From the NCBI GenBank assembly GCA_019245995.1, contig JAFAQW010000277.1:1-7280 (forward strand): a stretch of 7,280 nucleotides of DNA, given 5' to 3'. Source of the DNA: Vulcanimicrobiota bacterium. Lineage in GTDB: Bacteria; Vulcanimicrobiota; Vulcanimicrobiia; Vulcanimicrobiales; Vulcanimicrobiaceae. Below the pieces are notes generated by a model, which saw only the letters and a program-made list of their open reading frames with translations, did not search any database and was not told where the DNA came from. Each line of letters starts with the position of its first letter. The stretch's first letter is position 1. A program made the position numbers and the translations under genes. Shown here one piece after another: positions 1-5,830 of this stretch.

Positions 1-62
1 ACCTCGTCAATCAGACCCGACACCTCGCGATGCTCTTGCTTGAGGATCGATAAGATATCCAT
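1..62 (-). CDS. Hemerythrin HHE domain protein, N-terminal fragment (cut by window start)
   Basis: Reading leftwards from an ATG at 62, the frame stays open to base 1 and gives 20 codons plus two bases: MDILSILKQEHREVSGLIDE. The pattern of a short amphipathic start, a Lys-x-Glu-His (H11) and then a second helix is how many hemerythrin/HHE cation-binding proteins begin, with H11 in the place of the first metal-ligand histidine. Proteins of this family bind a di-iron (or other metal) centre in a four-helix bundle and serve in oxygen, NO or iron handling. A GGGGAT stretch lies about 8 bases upstream of the ATG as a weak ribosome binding site. The gene starts 38 bases after the stop of the metal transporter on the same strand, so co-transcription is plausible. 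With only 20 residues visible, the family call is tentative. Confidence 0.55.
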   Translation of the reverse strand, partial: MDILSILKQEHREVSGLIDE

Positions 63-100
63 GGCCGACTATCCCCGAGGCAATGGGCCGTTAAACGCCG

Positions 101-1363
101 TTAGCTCGGATGCGCCATGAAATAGAACATGCCGATCGTGGCGCCGCCCATCAGCGCGACGGTCGCCCAGCCCCACACGCGCGCCGCGGTCGAGCTCACC
201 CAATCGCCCATCACTTTGCGGCTCGACGCCAGCCAAACGATCAGCGCGATCAGCGGCACGGCGGCGACGCCGTTGAGCACCGCCGCCCAAAACAGCGCCC
301 GAATCGCGTCCACCTTCAGCAAATTCATTCCGATGCCCAGAAGGACGCCGCAAACGATGATGCCGTAGAAACGCGGCGCGCGGTGGAGCGGCTCGCTCAA
401 TCCTTCGCGAAACCTGAAGGTCTGCGCGGCGACGTAGGCCGACGACGTCGCGAGAACGGGAACCGCCAGAAAACCGGTGCCCACCATTCCCAACGCAAAG
501 AGCAGCTCGGCGAACGGCCCCGCCAACGGCCGCAGGGCTTCGGCGGCCTGCTGTGCGGTCGCGATGTCGTGTCGCCCGCGCGCGCCGAGCGTCGAAGCCG
601 TCGTGACGATGATGAAGAACGCCACGAGGTTCGAGAAAATCATGCCGGTGTTCACGTCGGCGTGCATGTTCCGAACGGAGCCCTCGTCGGTTCCGCGCCG
701 CGCGGCGATCGTCGTCTTGCCCGCCTCCTTCTCTTCTTCAACCATGAGGGAGGACTGCCAGTAAAAGAGATAGGGCGTGATCGTCGTTCCGAGCACGCCG
801 ACCATCGTGGAAAGCCAGTTCGCGTCGAAGTGCACGCGTGGTACCGCGAAGTTCTCGAACACGTGCAACCATGGCGGACGCACTACGAAGGCGGTGATCA
901 CGTACGCCAGGAGCGCCAGGGTGAGCCATTTGAAAAGCCGCGCGATCGCCGCATAGGGCAGCCAAATCTGCGCGGCGATGAGCCCCACGCCGAAGAAAAA
1001 GACGAATGCGTCCACCGGCACCCGTACGACGAGGTGCGCGGCGTCCGCCATGCCGCCGATGTCGGCGCCGAGGTTGAACGTGTTGGCCACGATGACGAGG
1101 CCGGCCAGCCCATATGCGAGCCAGAGTGGAAGACGCTTGCGCATGATGGCGGCGATGCCCTCGCCGTTGACCATCGAGATGCGCGCGCACATCCCCTGAA
1201 TCACGGCCATCATCGGCGTTGAGATCAACGTGAGCCACAGCATCGTGTAGCCCGTGGAAGCGCCGGCGACGGAATAGGTAGAGATGCCGGATGGATCGTC
1301 GTCTGCGGCGCCGGTGATCAGGCCGGGGCCGAGAATTGCAAAAAACTTGCGCAGGCGTTCCAC
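101..1363 (-). CDS. NRAMP-family divalent metal transporter with atypical metal-site motifs
   Basis: An integral inner-membrane protein of about 420 residues with roughly 11 hydrophobic segments, matching the NRAMP (MntH/SLC11) family, which imports divalent metals, usually Mn2+ or Fe2+ with protons. TM1 starts with FFAILGPGLITGAADDDPSG (residues 7-26). The canonical DPGN metal-binding motif is replaced by DPSG (23-26), keeping the Asp but losing the Asn. In TM6 the usual MPH appears as TPY (196-198), so the metal-coordinating Met is absent. These changes resemble NRAMP-related transporters selective for Mg2+ or other hard ions rather than Mn/Fe; that is inference. I place the start at a GTG (1363), giving VERLRKFF just before TM1. 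An upstream in-frame start at 1555 would overlap the neighbouring gene by 80 bases and add a low-complexity Arg/Ala-rich leader unlike the family. No strong Shine-Dalgarno is visible; a G-rich run lies about 15 bases upstream. The family call is secure; start and substrate are less so. Confidence 0.9.
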   Translation of the reverse strand: MERLRKFFAILGPGLITGAADDDPSGISTYSVAGASTGYTMLWLTLISTPMMAVIQGMCARISMVNGEGIAAIMRKRLPLWLAYGLAGLVIVANTFNLGADIGGMADAAHLVVRVPVDAFVFFFGVGLIAAQIWLPYAAIARLFKWLTLALLAYVITAFVVRPPWLHVFENFAVPRVHFDANWLSTMVGVLGTTITPYLFYWQSSLMVEEEKEAGKTTIAARRGTDEGSVRNMHADVNTGMIFSNLVAFFIIVTTASTLGARGRHDIATAQQAAEALRPLAGPFAELLFALGMVGTGFLAVPVLATSSAYVAAQTFRFREGLSEPLHRAPRFYGIIVCGVLLGIGMNLLKVDAIRALFWAAVLNGVAAVPLIALIVWLASSRKVMGDWVSSTAARVWGWATVALMGGATIGMFYFMAHPS

Positions 1364-1475
1364 TTCCGCAGTTTCTACCCCGCCCCGCCGTCTTTTGAAT
1401 CTATTCCGCGCTGATGATGGTGCCTTGATCGTACGCGAGAAACGTCCAGCCGACGTCGCCTCGGCTCGCGGTTGC
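1364..1475. other. Intergenic gap upstream of the NRAMP gene
   Basis: This 112-base gap is the longest in the minus-strand gene run, so it could hold a separate promoter for the transporter and the hemerythrin. I find only weak -10-like hexamers on the minus strand (TAGATT near 1400, TACGAT near 1430), none with a convincing -35 at 16-18 bases. No metal-responsive operator or riboswitch fold is evident. A 6-base hairpin (GTTGCT/AGCAAC, 1471-1491) spans the stop codon of the upstream gene but has no T-run. Confidence 0.3.
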
Positions 1476-2288
1476 TCATTGCGGCAGCAACGCGCCGATC
1501 TCGCTGCCCGCGATCGCGCCGCGCACGGCGCCAAGGTTGCCGCGGGCGAGCGCAACCGCCGCTTCGTCGAGCGCCGTCATCGCGACGCGGTAGAGCGCGC
1601 CGCCGACGCTGACGCGACGCACGCCCGCCGCGGAGAGCTCCTCGAGCGAGACGGTCGCGTTAGCCGGCCCGATCAACACGTTCACCGGCTTGGGGGCGAC
1701 GGCGCGAACGACCGCGACGACGGCGTCCATGTCCGGCAGGCCCGGCGCGTACAGCACGTCGGCACCGGCTTCCGCGAAGGCGGTGAGCCGGCGGATCGTG
1801 TCGTCGAGGTCGCCGCGGTCGTGCAAGTAGTTATCGGTGCGGCCGGTGAGAACGATGCGACCCCGCGCGGCGGTTGCCGCCGCGCGCACTCGCGCGACGG
1901 CCGCATCGAACTCGTGGATCGGATGCGCGGGATCGGCCGTGGTGTCCTCGATGCCGAGTCCCGCCAGGCCCGCTGCAACCGACGCCTGCACCGTCGCGGC
2001 GCAGTCCTGCGGCGACGCACCGAAGCCGTCTTCCAGATCGCCGTTGACTGGCAAACCGCTGATTTCGGAGAGAAATGCGGCGTGCGCGATCGCCTCATCG
2101 CGCGAAACCGCGTGCCTTCCGTCTTGGCGTCCGAGCGAAAACGCTAAACCAATCGACGTGCTGCCCAACGCTTGGAATCCCGCGCGCGTCAGCAATGCCG
2201 CCGAGGCGCCGTCCCATGCGTTTGGCATGATGAACGCGCGCGGACGCTCGTGCAAGGCGAGAAACCGCTCGTACTGCGAGGGCGGCAT
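1476..2288 (-). CDS. Isocitrate lyase/phosphoenolpyruvate mutase superfamily enzyme
   Basis: A 270-residue cytoplasmic TIM-barrel protein of the ICL/PEPM superfamily, whose members cleave or form C-C or P-C bonds beside the carboxylate of a 2-oxoacid-type substrate with Mg2+. Family landmarks are in order: PNAWDGASA (22-30), the GSTSIG strand (42-47), NGDLEDGFG (82-90) with metal-site acidic residues D84 and E86, GLGIEDT (111-116) with E114, and GRTDN (149-153). The K(K/R)CGH catalytic loop of isocitrate and methylisocitrate lyases should follow the GIED motif, but the sequence there is TTADPAHPIHE, with no Cys or Lys. The protein is therefore unlikely to be PrpB or AceA. It belongs to the large uncharacterised branch often annotated only by superfamily. 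Length is normal. The ATG at 2288 lies 8 bases after the stop of the DUF885 gene, and a GGAG sits 11 bases upstream next to that stop, suggesting translational coupling. The substrate cannot be told from the sequence. Confidence 0.9.
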   Translation of the reverse strand: MPPSQYERFLALHERPRAFIMPNAWDGASAALLTRAGFQALGSTSIGLAFSLGRQDGRHAVSRDEAIAHAAFLSEISGLPVNGDLEDGFGASPQDCAATVQASVAAGLAGLGIEDTTADPAHPIHEFDAAVARVRAAATAARGRIVLTGRTDNYLHDRGDLDDTIRRLTAFAEAGADVLYAPGLPDMDAVVAVVRAVAPKPVNVLIGPANATVSLEELSAAGVRRVSVGGALYRVAMTALDEAAVALARGNLGAVRGAIAGSEIGALLPQ

Positions 2289-2296
2289 GCCGCGAG

Positions 2297-4060
2297 TTAC
2301 TCCGCGAGCATTTCGCTGGCGACGACGCTCAGCGGCACCGTGCCGTGGGAGAGCAGATCGTCGTGGAACGCTTGCAGGGTGAAGGCGGGGCCCTTCGTGG
2401 CCTTATAGGCACGCAGCAACTCTTCGATCTGCGTTTTGCCGACGGCGTAATCGTACGCTTGGCCCGGTCCCAACGCGAAGCGGCTCACCTCTCCCCGCGC
2501 AGTCGCGGCATCGACGCCCGCGTTTTCGGTAAACCACTTCACCGCTTGTTCGAAGCTCCACGCGCCCGTCGCAAGCATGGGATCGACGATCGCGCGCGCT
2601 CCGCGAAGGCGTTCGAACTGCGCGACGGCGTACCGGCCGTCGAGGTCGCCGCCATAGAGGCCGTCGCGTTCCAGGAGCGCCTCCTCGTAAAAGGCCCAGC
2701 CTTCGGCGAAGACGCCGTCGAACGCGAAGCGCCGTACGGGATCTTCGTTGTGTTTCGCGATCGAGAACTGCAAAAAGTGCCCGGGGAAGCCTTCGTGGCC
2801 GCTCGTCATCAACACGCGATCCCGATCGAAGTCTTCGAAGATCGCCCCCGATGCGGCCGCCTTGGCCATCTGCGGATTGGGCGGCGGAACGAAATAGACG
2901 CCGTTGACTTCCTTCGAGAGAATGGGCGGCGGATTCATCGACGGTCCCGGCAGGATCGGCTGTAAGAACGGCGGCGTTTCGACGATCTTCATGCGGCCGA
3001 CATACGCGGGAATCGTGACGATGCGCTTCGCGTTGATGAAGTCGCGCAGCGCGTCGAGCTGCGCCTGAAAAAACGCGAACTGCGCCTCTTTGGTCGTCGG
3101 GGTCATGCCGCCGCCGTTGGCCGCAGCCTGGACGGGGTTGGAAAGGTTTACGCCCTTGGCCTTGGCCTGCGACTTGATCTGGCGCTCTTGCGCCAGCGCC
3201 GCGTCGAGCGTCTTGCGTCCGATCGCCGCGATCTGCTGCGCGTCGTACGGCAGGAGCTGTTCGTCGCGCAGCATCGCGTTGTAGGCTTGCGCGCCCATGG
3301 CATAATTCGTGGGCCACGTCGCGGCGTTGGCTTTCATCCATCCCATCCAACTGGTCATCGCGGCGACGCAGGCGTCGCGCGCCTTGACGAAGCGCGCCTG
3401 CTGTTCTTTCGGAAGCTGGGCGGCCATCGGCGTCAGGATCCCGTTGAACAGCGCCGGCGCCATCGCGAGCTGCTGCAATCCGACTTCGGCTTGCAAGCGT
3501 CCGGGATGGGTGATCTGCGCCCGCTGCGCGGCCATCCATGCCGGCGCTTTCTCCAGCCGCGAGATCAGGTTGTTCCACCACACGCCCGAGTCTTGTTCGT
3601 CCTTGTGCAGCATCATGGTGAACACGATCCCCATGACGGTCAAGGGCGGTCCCGATGGATCCTTACCGGCCTCGATATCGGCAATCTGGCGGCGCTGCGT
3701 CCTGATGAACGCATGCATGAGCTTGATGTCGTTGCGATCGTGCAGGGTCGCGCCGGACATGTCGATCGCATCGACCTTTTTCTGATAGTCGTCGATGAGC
3801 TGTCTGAAACGCGCGATGCCGGCCGGCGTCGGGTCGCTCCAATCGGCGTCATGCGAGTAATCGCCCAAGAAGGTCGCCGTCTCCGGCGAAATAGCGAGGA
3901 ACTCGTCGAGCGCCTGCATTTGTACGGCCGCGATCCGTTGCGCGGCCGTCTGCTGCGCGGAAACGCGCAGGGGAGAGCATAAAAAGAGTACGGCCGCTAG
4001 AGCGGCGAGGGTTCGTTCTTTCATTCCGGTCGTACGAGACACGGTTTCCAATTGTTTCAA
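2297..4060 (-). CDS. DUF885 family secreted protein, probable zinc metallopeptidase
   Basis: A 587-residue protein of the DUF885 family (COG4805). An N-terminal signal peptide is evident: charged start, MKERTLAALAAVLFLCSPLR at 13-32, and a VSA-Q cleavage site after residue 35, so it acts in the periplasm or outside. The C-terminal half carries the family signature: HEGFPGH (422-428), matching HExxPGH of a gluzincin-like zinc site with H422, E423 and H428, then EGWAFYEE (453-460), where E453 is the likely third ligand. GPGQAYDYAVGKTQ (531-544) is the usual conserved block near the end. The N-terminal half is mostly helical with few motifs. Known relatives are poorly characterised, and peptidase activity is inferred from the metal site. 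The start is a TTG at 4060, chosen because a strong GAGGAG lies 6 bases upstream; an ATG at 4024 has no such site. The gene starts 18 bases after the serine hydrolase stop, so the two probably form an operon. Confidence 0.93.
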   Translation of the reverse strand: MKQLETVSRTTGMKERTLAALAAVLFLCSPLRVSAQQTAAQRIAAVQMQALDEFLAISPETATFLGDYSHDADWSDPTPAGIARFRQLIDDYQKKVDAIDMSGATLHDRNDIKLMHAFIRTQRRQIADIEAGKDPSGPPLTVMGIVFTMMLHKDEQDSGVWWNNLISRLEKAPAWMAAQRAQITHPGRLQAEVGLQQLAMAPALFNGILTPMAAQLPKEQQARFVKARDACVAAMTSWMGWMKANAATWPTNYAMGAQAYNAMLRDEQLLPYDAQQIAAIGRKTLDAALAQERQIKSQAKAKGVNLSNPVQAAANGGGMTPTTKEAQFAFFQAQLDALRDFINAKRIVTIPAYVGRMKIVETPPFLQPILPGPSMNPPPILSKEVNGVYFVPPPNPQMAKAAASGAIFEDFDRDRVLMTSGHEGFPGHFLQFSIAKHNEDPVRRFAFDGVFAEGWAFYEEALLERDGLYGGDLDGRYAVAQFERLRGARAIVDPMLATGAWSFEQAVKWFTENAGVDAATARGEVSRFALGPGQAYDYAVGKTQIEELLRAYKATKGPAFTLQAFHDDLLSHGTVPLSVVASEMLAE

Positions 4061-4066
4061 CGAGTT

Positions 4067-4072
4067 CTCCTC
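4067..4072 (-). promoter_or_regulatory. Ribosome binding site of the DUF885 gene (decides a TTG start)
   Basis: On the minus strand the sequence reads GAGGAG, then six bases (AACTCG), then TTG. This is the best Shine-Dalgarno in the left half of the window. It supports the rare TTG start at 4060 over the ATG 36 bases downstream. It lies in the 18-base gap after the serine hydrolase stop codon. Confidence 0.75.
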
Positions 4073-4078
4073 TGAGTG

Positions 4079-5272
4079 CTAGAGTTTGCCGGCGGCATGT
4101 AAGGTATTGTAGATCGCGACGACGAGTCTGCCCGCATGATCTTCCTTACCGTCGCATTGACTGTTCAGACCGAACGCGATTACCGCGTCTTGATTCGGAA
4201 AGTACACGTGCACCATGCGATAACCCAGCGTGATGCCCTCGTAGTACCATACCGTACCGGTTTCGGCCGTCGTCAGTTGCGCGACACCGAGGCCGAAGCC
4301 GCGCGGATCGTCGAGCGTCGTCTTGGCGATCGGTTTGCCGTTCTTGAGTGAAACCAGGCTCAAGAGCTCCGCGCGCTGCTTCGCGGGTAGAACGTTCCCG
4401 GCGTACAGGTCGCGGGCCCAGCGCGTCAGATCCTCGGGATCAGAGACGATGCCGCCGGCGCCCTGCATCGAAGAAACGCTGAAGTCTTTGACGTCTTGCC
4501 CGAGTAGCGGCAGCAGCGGCTGGTTATCGGCGTCGTGGCTGTAATAATAGCCCGACGCCATGCGGTCGCGAATGCCTTTCGCGTACTCGTACGGGGCGTA
4601 ATAGGTATCGTCCAACCCGACGCCCCCGTGGAAAAAGCGACGCTCGACCTCATCGCCGTAGCTGCGCCCGGTCGCCTTTTCGACGATCATCTCGGCGAGC
4701 ACGTAGTTGGTGTTCGAGTAGGAGTAGCCGGTGGTCGCGGGCGGCGCTCCCGCGGACGCCGGATAGACGTAGGCGACCAATTCTCGCAGCGTGAAATGAC
4801 GTTGCGGGTTGTGGGCGTACGCGCGCAGCATCGCGGCGGTGTTCTCGTAGCCGGGAATGCCGCTGGTCATATTGAGAAGGCGGCGAATCGTCACGTGCTT
4901 CCAGGCAGGGTATTGCGGCAGCCACTGTCCGACCGTCTGGTCGATCGCGAGCTTGCCCTCGGCCTCGAGCTGCAAGATCATCGCCGCGGTAAACGCCTTG
5001 GTATTGCTGCCGATCTGCCACAACGTTTCGGCAGTGAGCGGCACGCCCGCGGCCGGGTACTGCGTCGTGCCGGTGACGACCTCGATATTTTCAGCAGACC
5101 CGTGGAGGCTGACGCTCAGCGCGATCCCCGAGATGTGCTCGACTTTGCCACGCGCCTGCAAGTAGGCCTCGAGATCGCGCTGCAACATCGCGTGTAGCGA
5201 AGGCGTCGCATCGGGTGGCCGAACGCCGAGCAGCACGATGGCGCACAAGAGGGCACCAAAGAATCGAGGCAT
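4079..5272 (-). CDS. Beta-lactamase-fold serine hydrolase (class C / DD-peptidase-like), secreted
   Basis: A protein of 397 residues from the chosen ATG, of the beta-lactamase/penicillin-binding family (PF00144), which includes class C beta-lactamases, DD-carboxypeptidases, D-aminopeptidases and esterases. A signal peptide is present (MPRFFGALLCAIVLLG, 1-16). The catalytic SxxK is S89-N-T-K92 in IGSNTKAF, and the YxN motif is Y185-S-N187 in GYSYSNTNY. NMTSGIPGY (134-142) is another family block. The third motif, normally KTG or HxG before a conserved Gly, reads WYYEGITLGY (342-351), with Tyr344 where His or Lys is expected. This suggests a peptidase or esterase rather than a true antibiotic-hydrolysing enzyme. 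The start at 5272 is preceded by GAAGG about 10 bases upstream and directly gives a signal peptide. Longer frames to 5314 or 5356 lack a ribosome site and would run into the divergent gene. It is the first gene of the minus-strand run, 18 bases before the DUF885 peptidase. Confidence 0.92.
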   Translation of the reverse strand: MPRFFGALLCAIVLLGVRPPDATPSLHAMLQRDLEAYLQARGKVEHISGIALSVSLHGSAENIEVVTGTTQYPAAGVPLTAETLWQIGSNTKAFTAAMILQLEAEGKLAIDQTVGQWLPQYPAWKHVTIRRLLNMTSGIPGYENTAAMLRAYAHNPQRHFTLRELVAYVYPASAGAPPATTGYSYSNTNYVLAEMIVEKATGRSYGDEVERRFFHGGVGLDDTYYAPYEYAKGIRDRMASGYYYSHDADNQPLLPLLGQDVKDFSVSSMQGAGGIVSDPEDLTRWARDLYAGNVLPAKQRAELLSLVSLKNGKPIAKTTLDDPRGFGLGVAQLTTAETGTVWYYEGITLGYRMVHVYFPNQDAVIAFGLNSQCDGKEDHAGRLVVAIYNTLHAAGKL

Positions 5273-5325
5273 GGGCCGCTTGCCTTCGAGTGGGTATAGA
5301 ATTGGCACCTTCATCGGGAGGAAAC
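5273..5325. promoter_or_regulatory. Short divergent intergenic region, probable promoters both ways
   Basis: These 53 bases separate two divergent start codons and must contain, or overlap, promoters for the five-gene minus-strand run and for the small exported protein. The only AT-rich core is GGGTATAGAATTGG (5292-5305). It offers TATAGA or TAGAAT as a -10 on the plus strand and TATACC on the minus strand. I find no matching -35 at 16-18 bases on either side, so the assignment is weak. If both are used, the two promoters would overlap and compete. Confidence 0.3.
5316..5322 (+). promoter_or_regulatory. Ribosome binding site of the small exported protein gene
   Basis: GGGAGGA followed by AAC and the ATG at 5326. 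This clear purine-rich site fixes the start at 5326, rather than in-frame starts upstream (from 5215) that would overlap the divergent hydrolase gene. Confidence 0.7.
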
Positions 5326-5733
5326 ATGATACGAGCGTCTTTTGTTCTCTTTGCACTCGTCGTGCTCAGCAACGGCGCGGCGCCCGCAGCGACCTGCTCC
5401 GGACCGAACCCCGCGATCGTCTCGGCGGCCGTGGGCAACGTCACGACCAGCGGCACGCTGAACACCTACCACATTACGGGAACGGTAACGAACCTCGGCA
5501 GCCAAGGGCAGCCCAGCCGAACGTTACAGTTCGTGGACATCTATCAGTATGGCAATAAGCTGGACAGCAAAGCCGTTCCGCCGCTGGCGCCGGGCCAGTC
5601 GTACCACTTCACCTACCAGTGGCAGCGCAACGTGGACGCGCGACACGGCTCGACGCCGCTTGAGTTTCGCATTCGGATGGTGCAAGGCTCAGACTGTAAT
5701 CCAGCCAACGGAGTGCGCCGCCTAACGTTCTGA
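5326..5733 (+). CDS. Small exported protein with CARDB-like beta-sandwich domain
   Basis: A 135-residue protein that I do not recognise as a named family. An N-terminal signal peptide is clear: MIRASFVLFALVVLSNGAAP, with a likely signal peptidase I cut near Ala21-Ala22. The mature part of about 112 residues has alternating hydrophobic strands. The pattern ITGTVTNLGSQG, then LQFVDIYQYGNKLDSK, then VPPLAPGQSYHFTYQW (85-99) matches the layout of CARDB or similar Ig-like adhesion modules: a strand, an Asn-x-Gly turn, a strand with a basic turn, and L-x-PG-x-S before the final strand. Two cysteines, C24 near the mature N-terminus and C124 near the C-terminus, could form a disulfide, which also fits export. 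It is a single domain with no anchor. The role could be a periplasmic or secreted binding module; nothing shows the ligand. It stands alone, divergent from the hydrolase operon and convergent with the HxlR gene. Confidence 0.75.
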   Translation: MIRASFVLFALVVLSNGAAPAATCSGPNPAIVSAAVGNVTTSGTLNTYHITGTVTNLGSQGQPSRTLQFVDIYQYGNKLDSKAVPPLAPGQSYHFTYQWQRNVDARHGSTPLEFRIRMVQGSDCNPANGVRRLTF

Positions 5734-5735
5734 CT

Positions 5736-5752
5736 CGAGGTATGCCACCTCG
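5736..5752. repeat. Small perfect hairpin just after the exported protein gene
   Basis: CGAGGT, loop ATGCC, ACCTCG: a perfect 6-base stem that starts two bases after the TGA stop. There is no T-run after it, so it is not a canonical intrinsic terminator, but it could help end the plus-strand transcript. It competes for bases with the longer inverted repeat that begins at 5741. Confidence 0.4.
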
Positions 5753-5804
5753 CTACCGCTGAATTTGTCATCCCGAGCCCGGCCGAGGGACGCTCGGTGG
5801 CATA
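5741..5804. repeat. Long-range inverted repeat in the convergent gap, possible bidirectional terminator
   Basis: TATGCCACC (5741-5749) is perfectly complementary to GGTGGCATA (5796-5804), giving a 9-base stem around a 46-base interior. Inside it, CCGAGC (5773-5778) pairs with GCTCGG (5792-5797); this overlaps the outer arm by two bases, so the two foldings are partly exclusive. The element sits between genes ending at 5733 (plus) and 5831 (minus), where a bidirectional terminator is expected. There are no U-tracts. The stretch 5767-5790, GTCATCCCGAGC followed by GCCGAGGGA, resembles an interspersed intergenic motif seen in many bacterial genomes (consensus near GTCATCCTGAGC...GAAGGA). Confidence 0.45.
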
Positions 5805-5830
5805 GCCCGGTCGTCAGTGATTCTTTGTGT

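Noticed and set aside
110..1222. Long plus-strand open frame (370 codons) opposite the NRAMP gene
   Set aside because: Its translation is rich in Arg, His and Gly with no family pattern. It is the antisense shadow of a clear membrane transporter in GC-rich DNA.
1471..1491. Hairpin GTTGCT/AGCAAC at the ICL/PEPM stop codon as a terminator
   Set aside because: Only six base pairs, a nine-base loop, and no T-run on the transcribed side; too weak to call.
1364..1555. 64-residue N-terminal extension of the NRAMP protein
   Set aside because: It would overlap the ICL/PEPM gene by 80 bases and is Arg/Ala/Ser-rich without family resemblance; the GTG at 1363 fits the family start better.
1284..2147. 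Plus-strand open frame of 287 codons across the NRAMP/ICL junction
   Set aside because: It spans two genes on the other strand, has low-complexity Arg/Ala/Asp-rich composition and no recognisable motif.
2403..3581. Minus-strand open frame of 392 codons inside the DUF885 gene
   Set aside because: It is a different frame of the same strand, with Arg-rich composition, while the DUF885 frame has catalytic motifs and a signal peptide.
3188..3982. Plus-strand open frame of 264 codons opposite the DUF885 gene
   Set aside because: Antisense shadow; composition is dominated by Arg, Gly and His and no start signal is visible.
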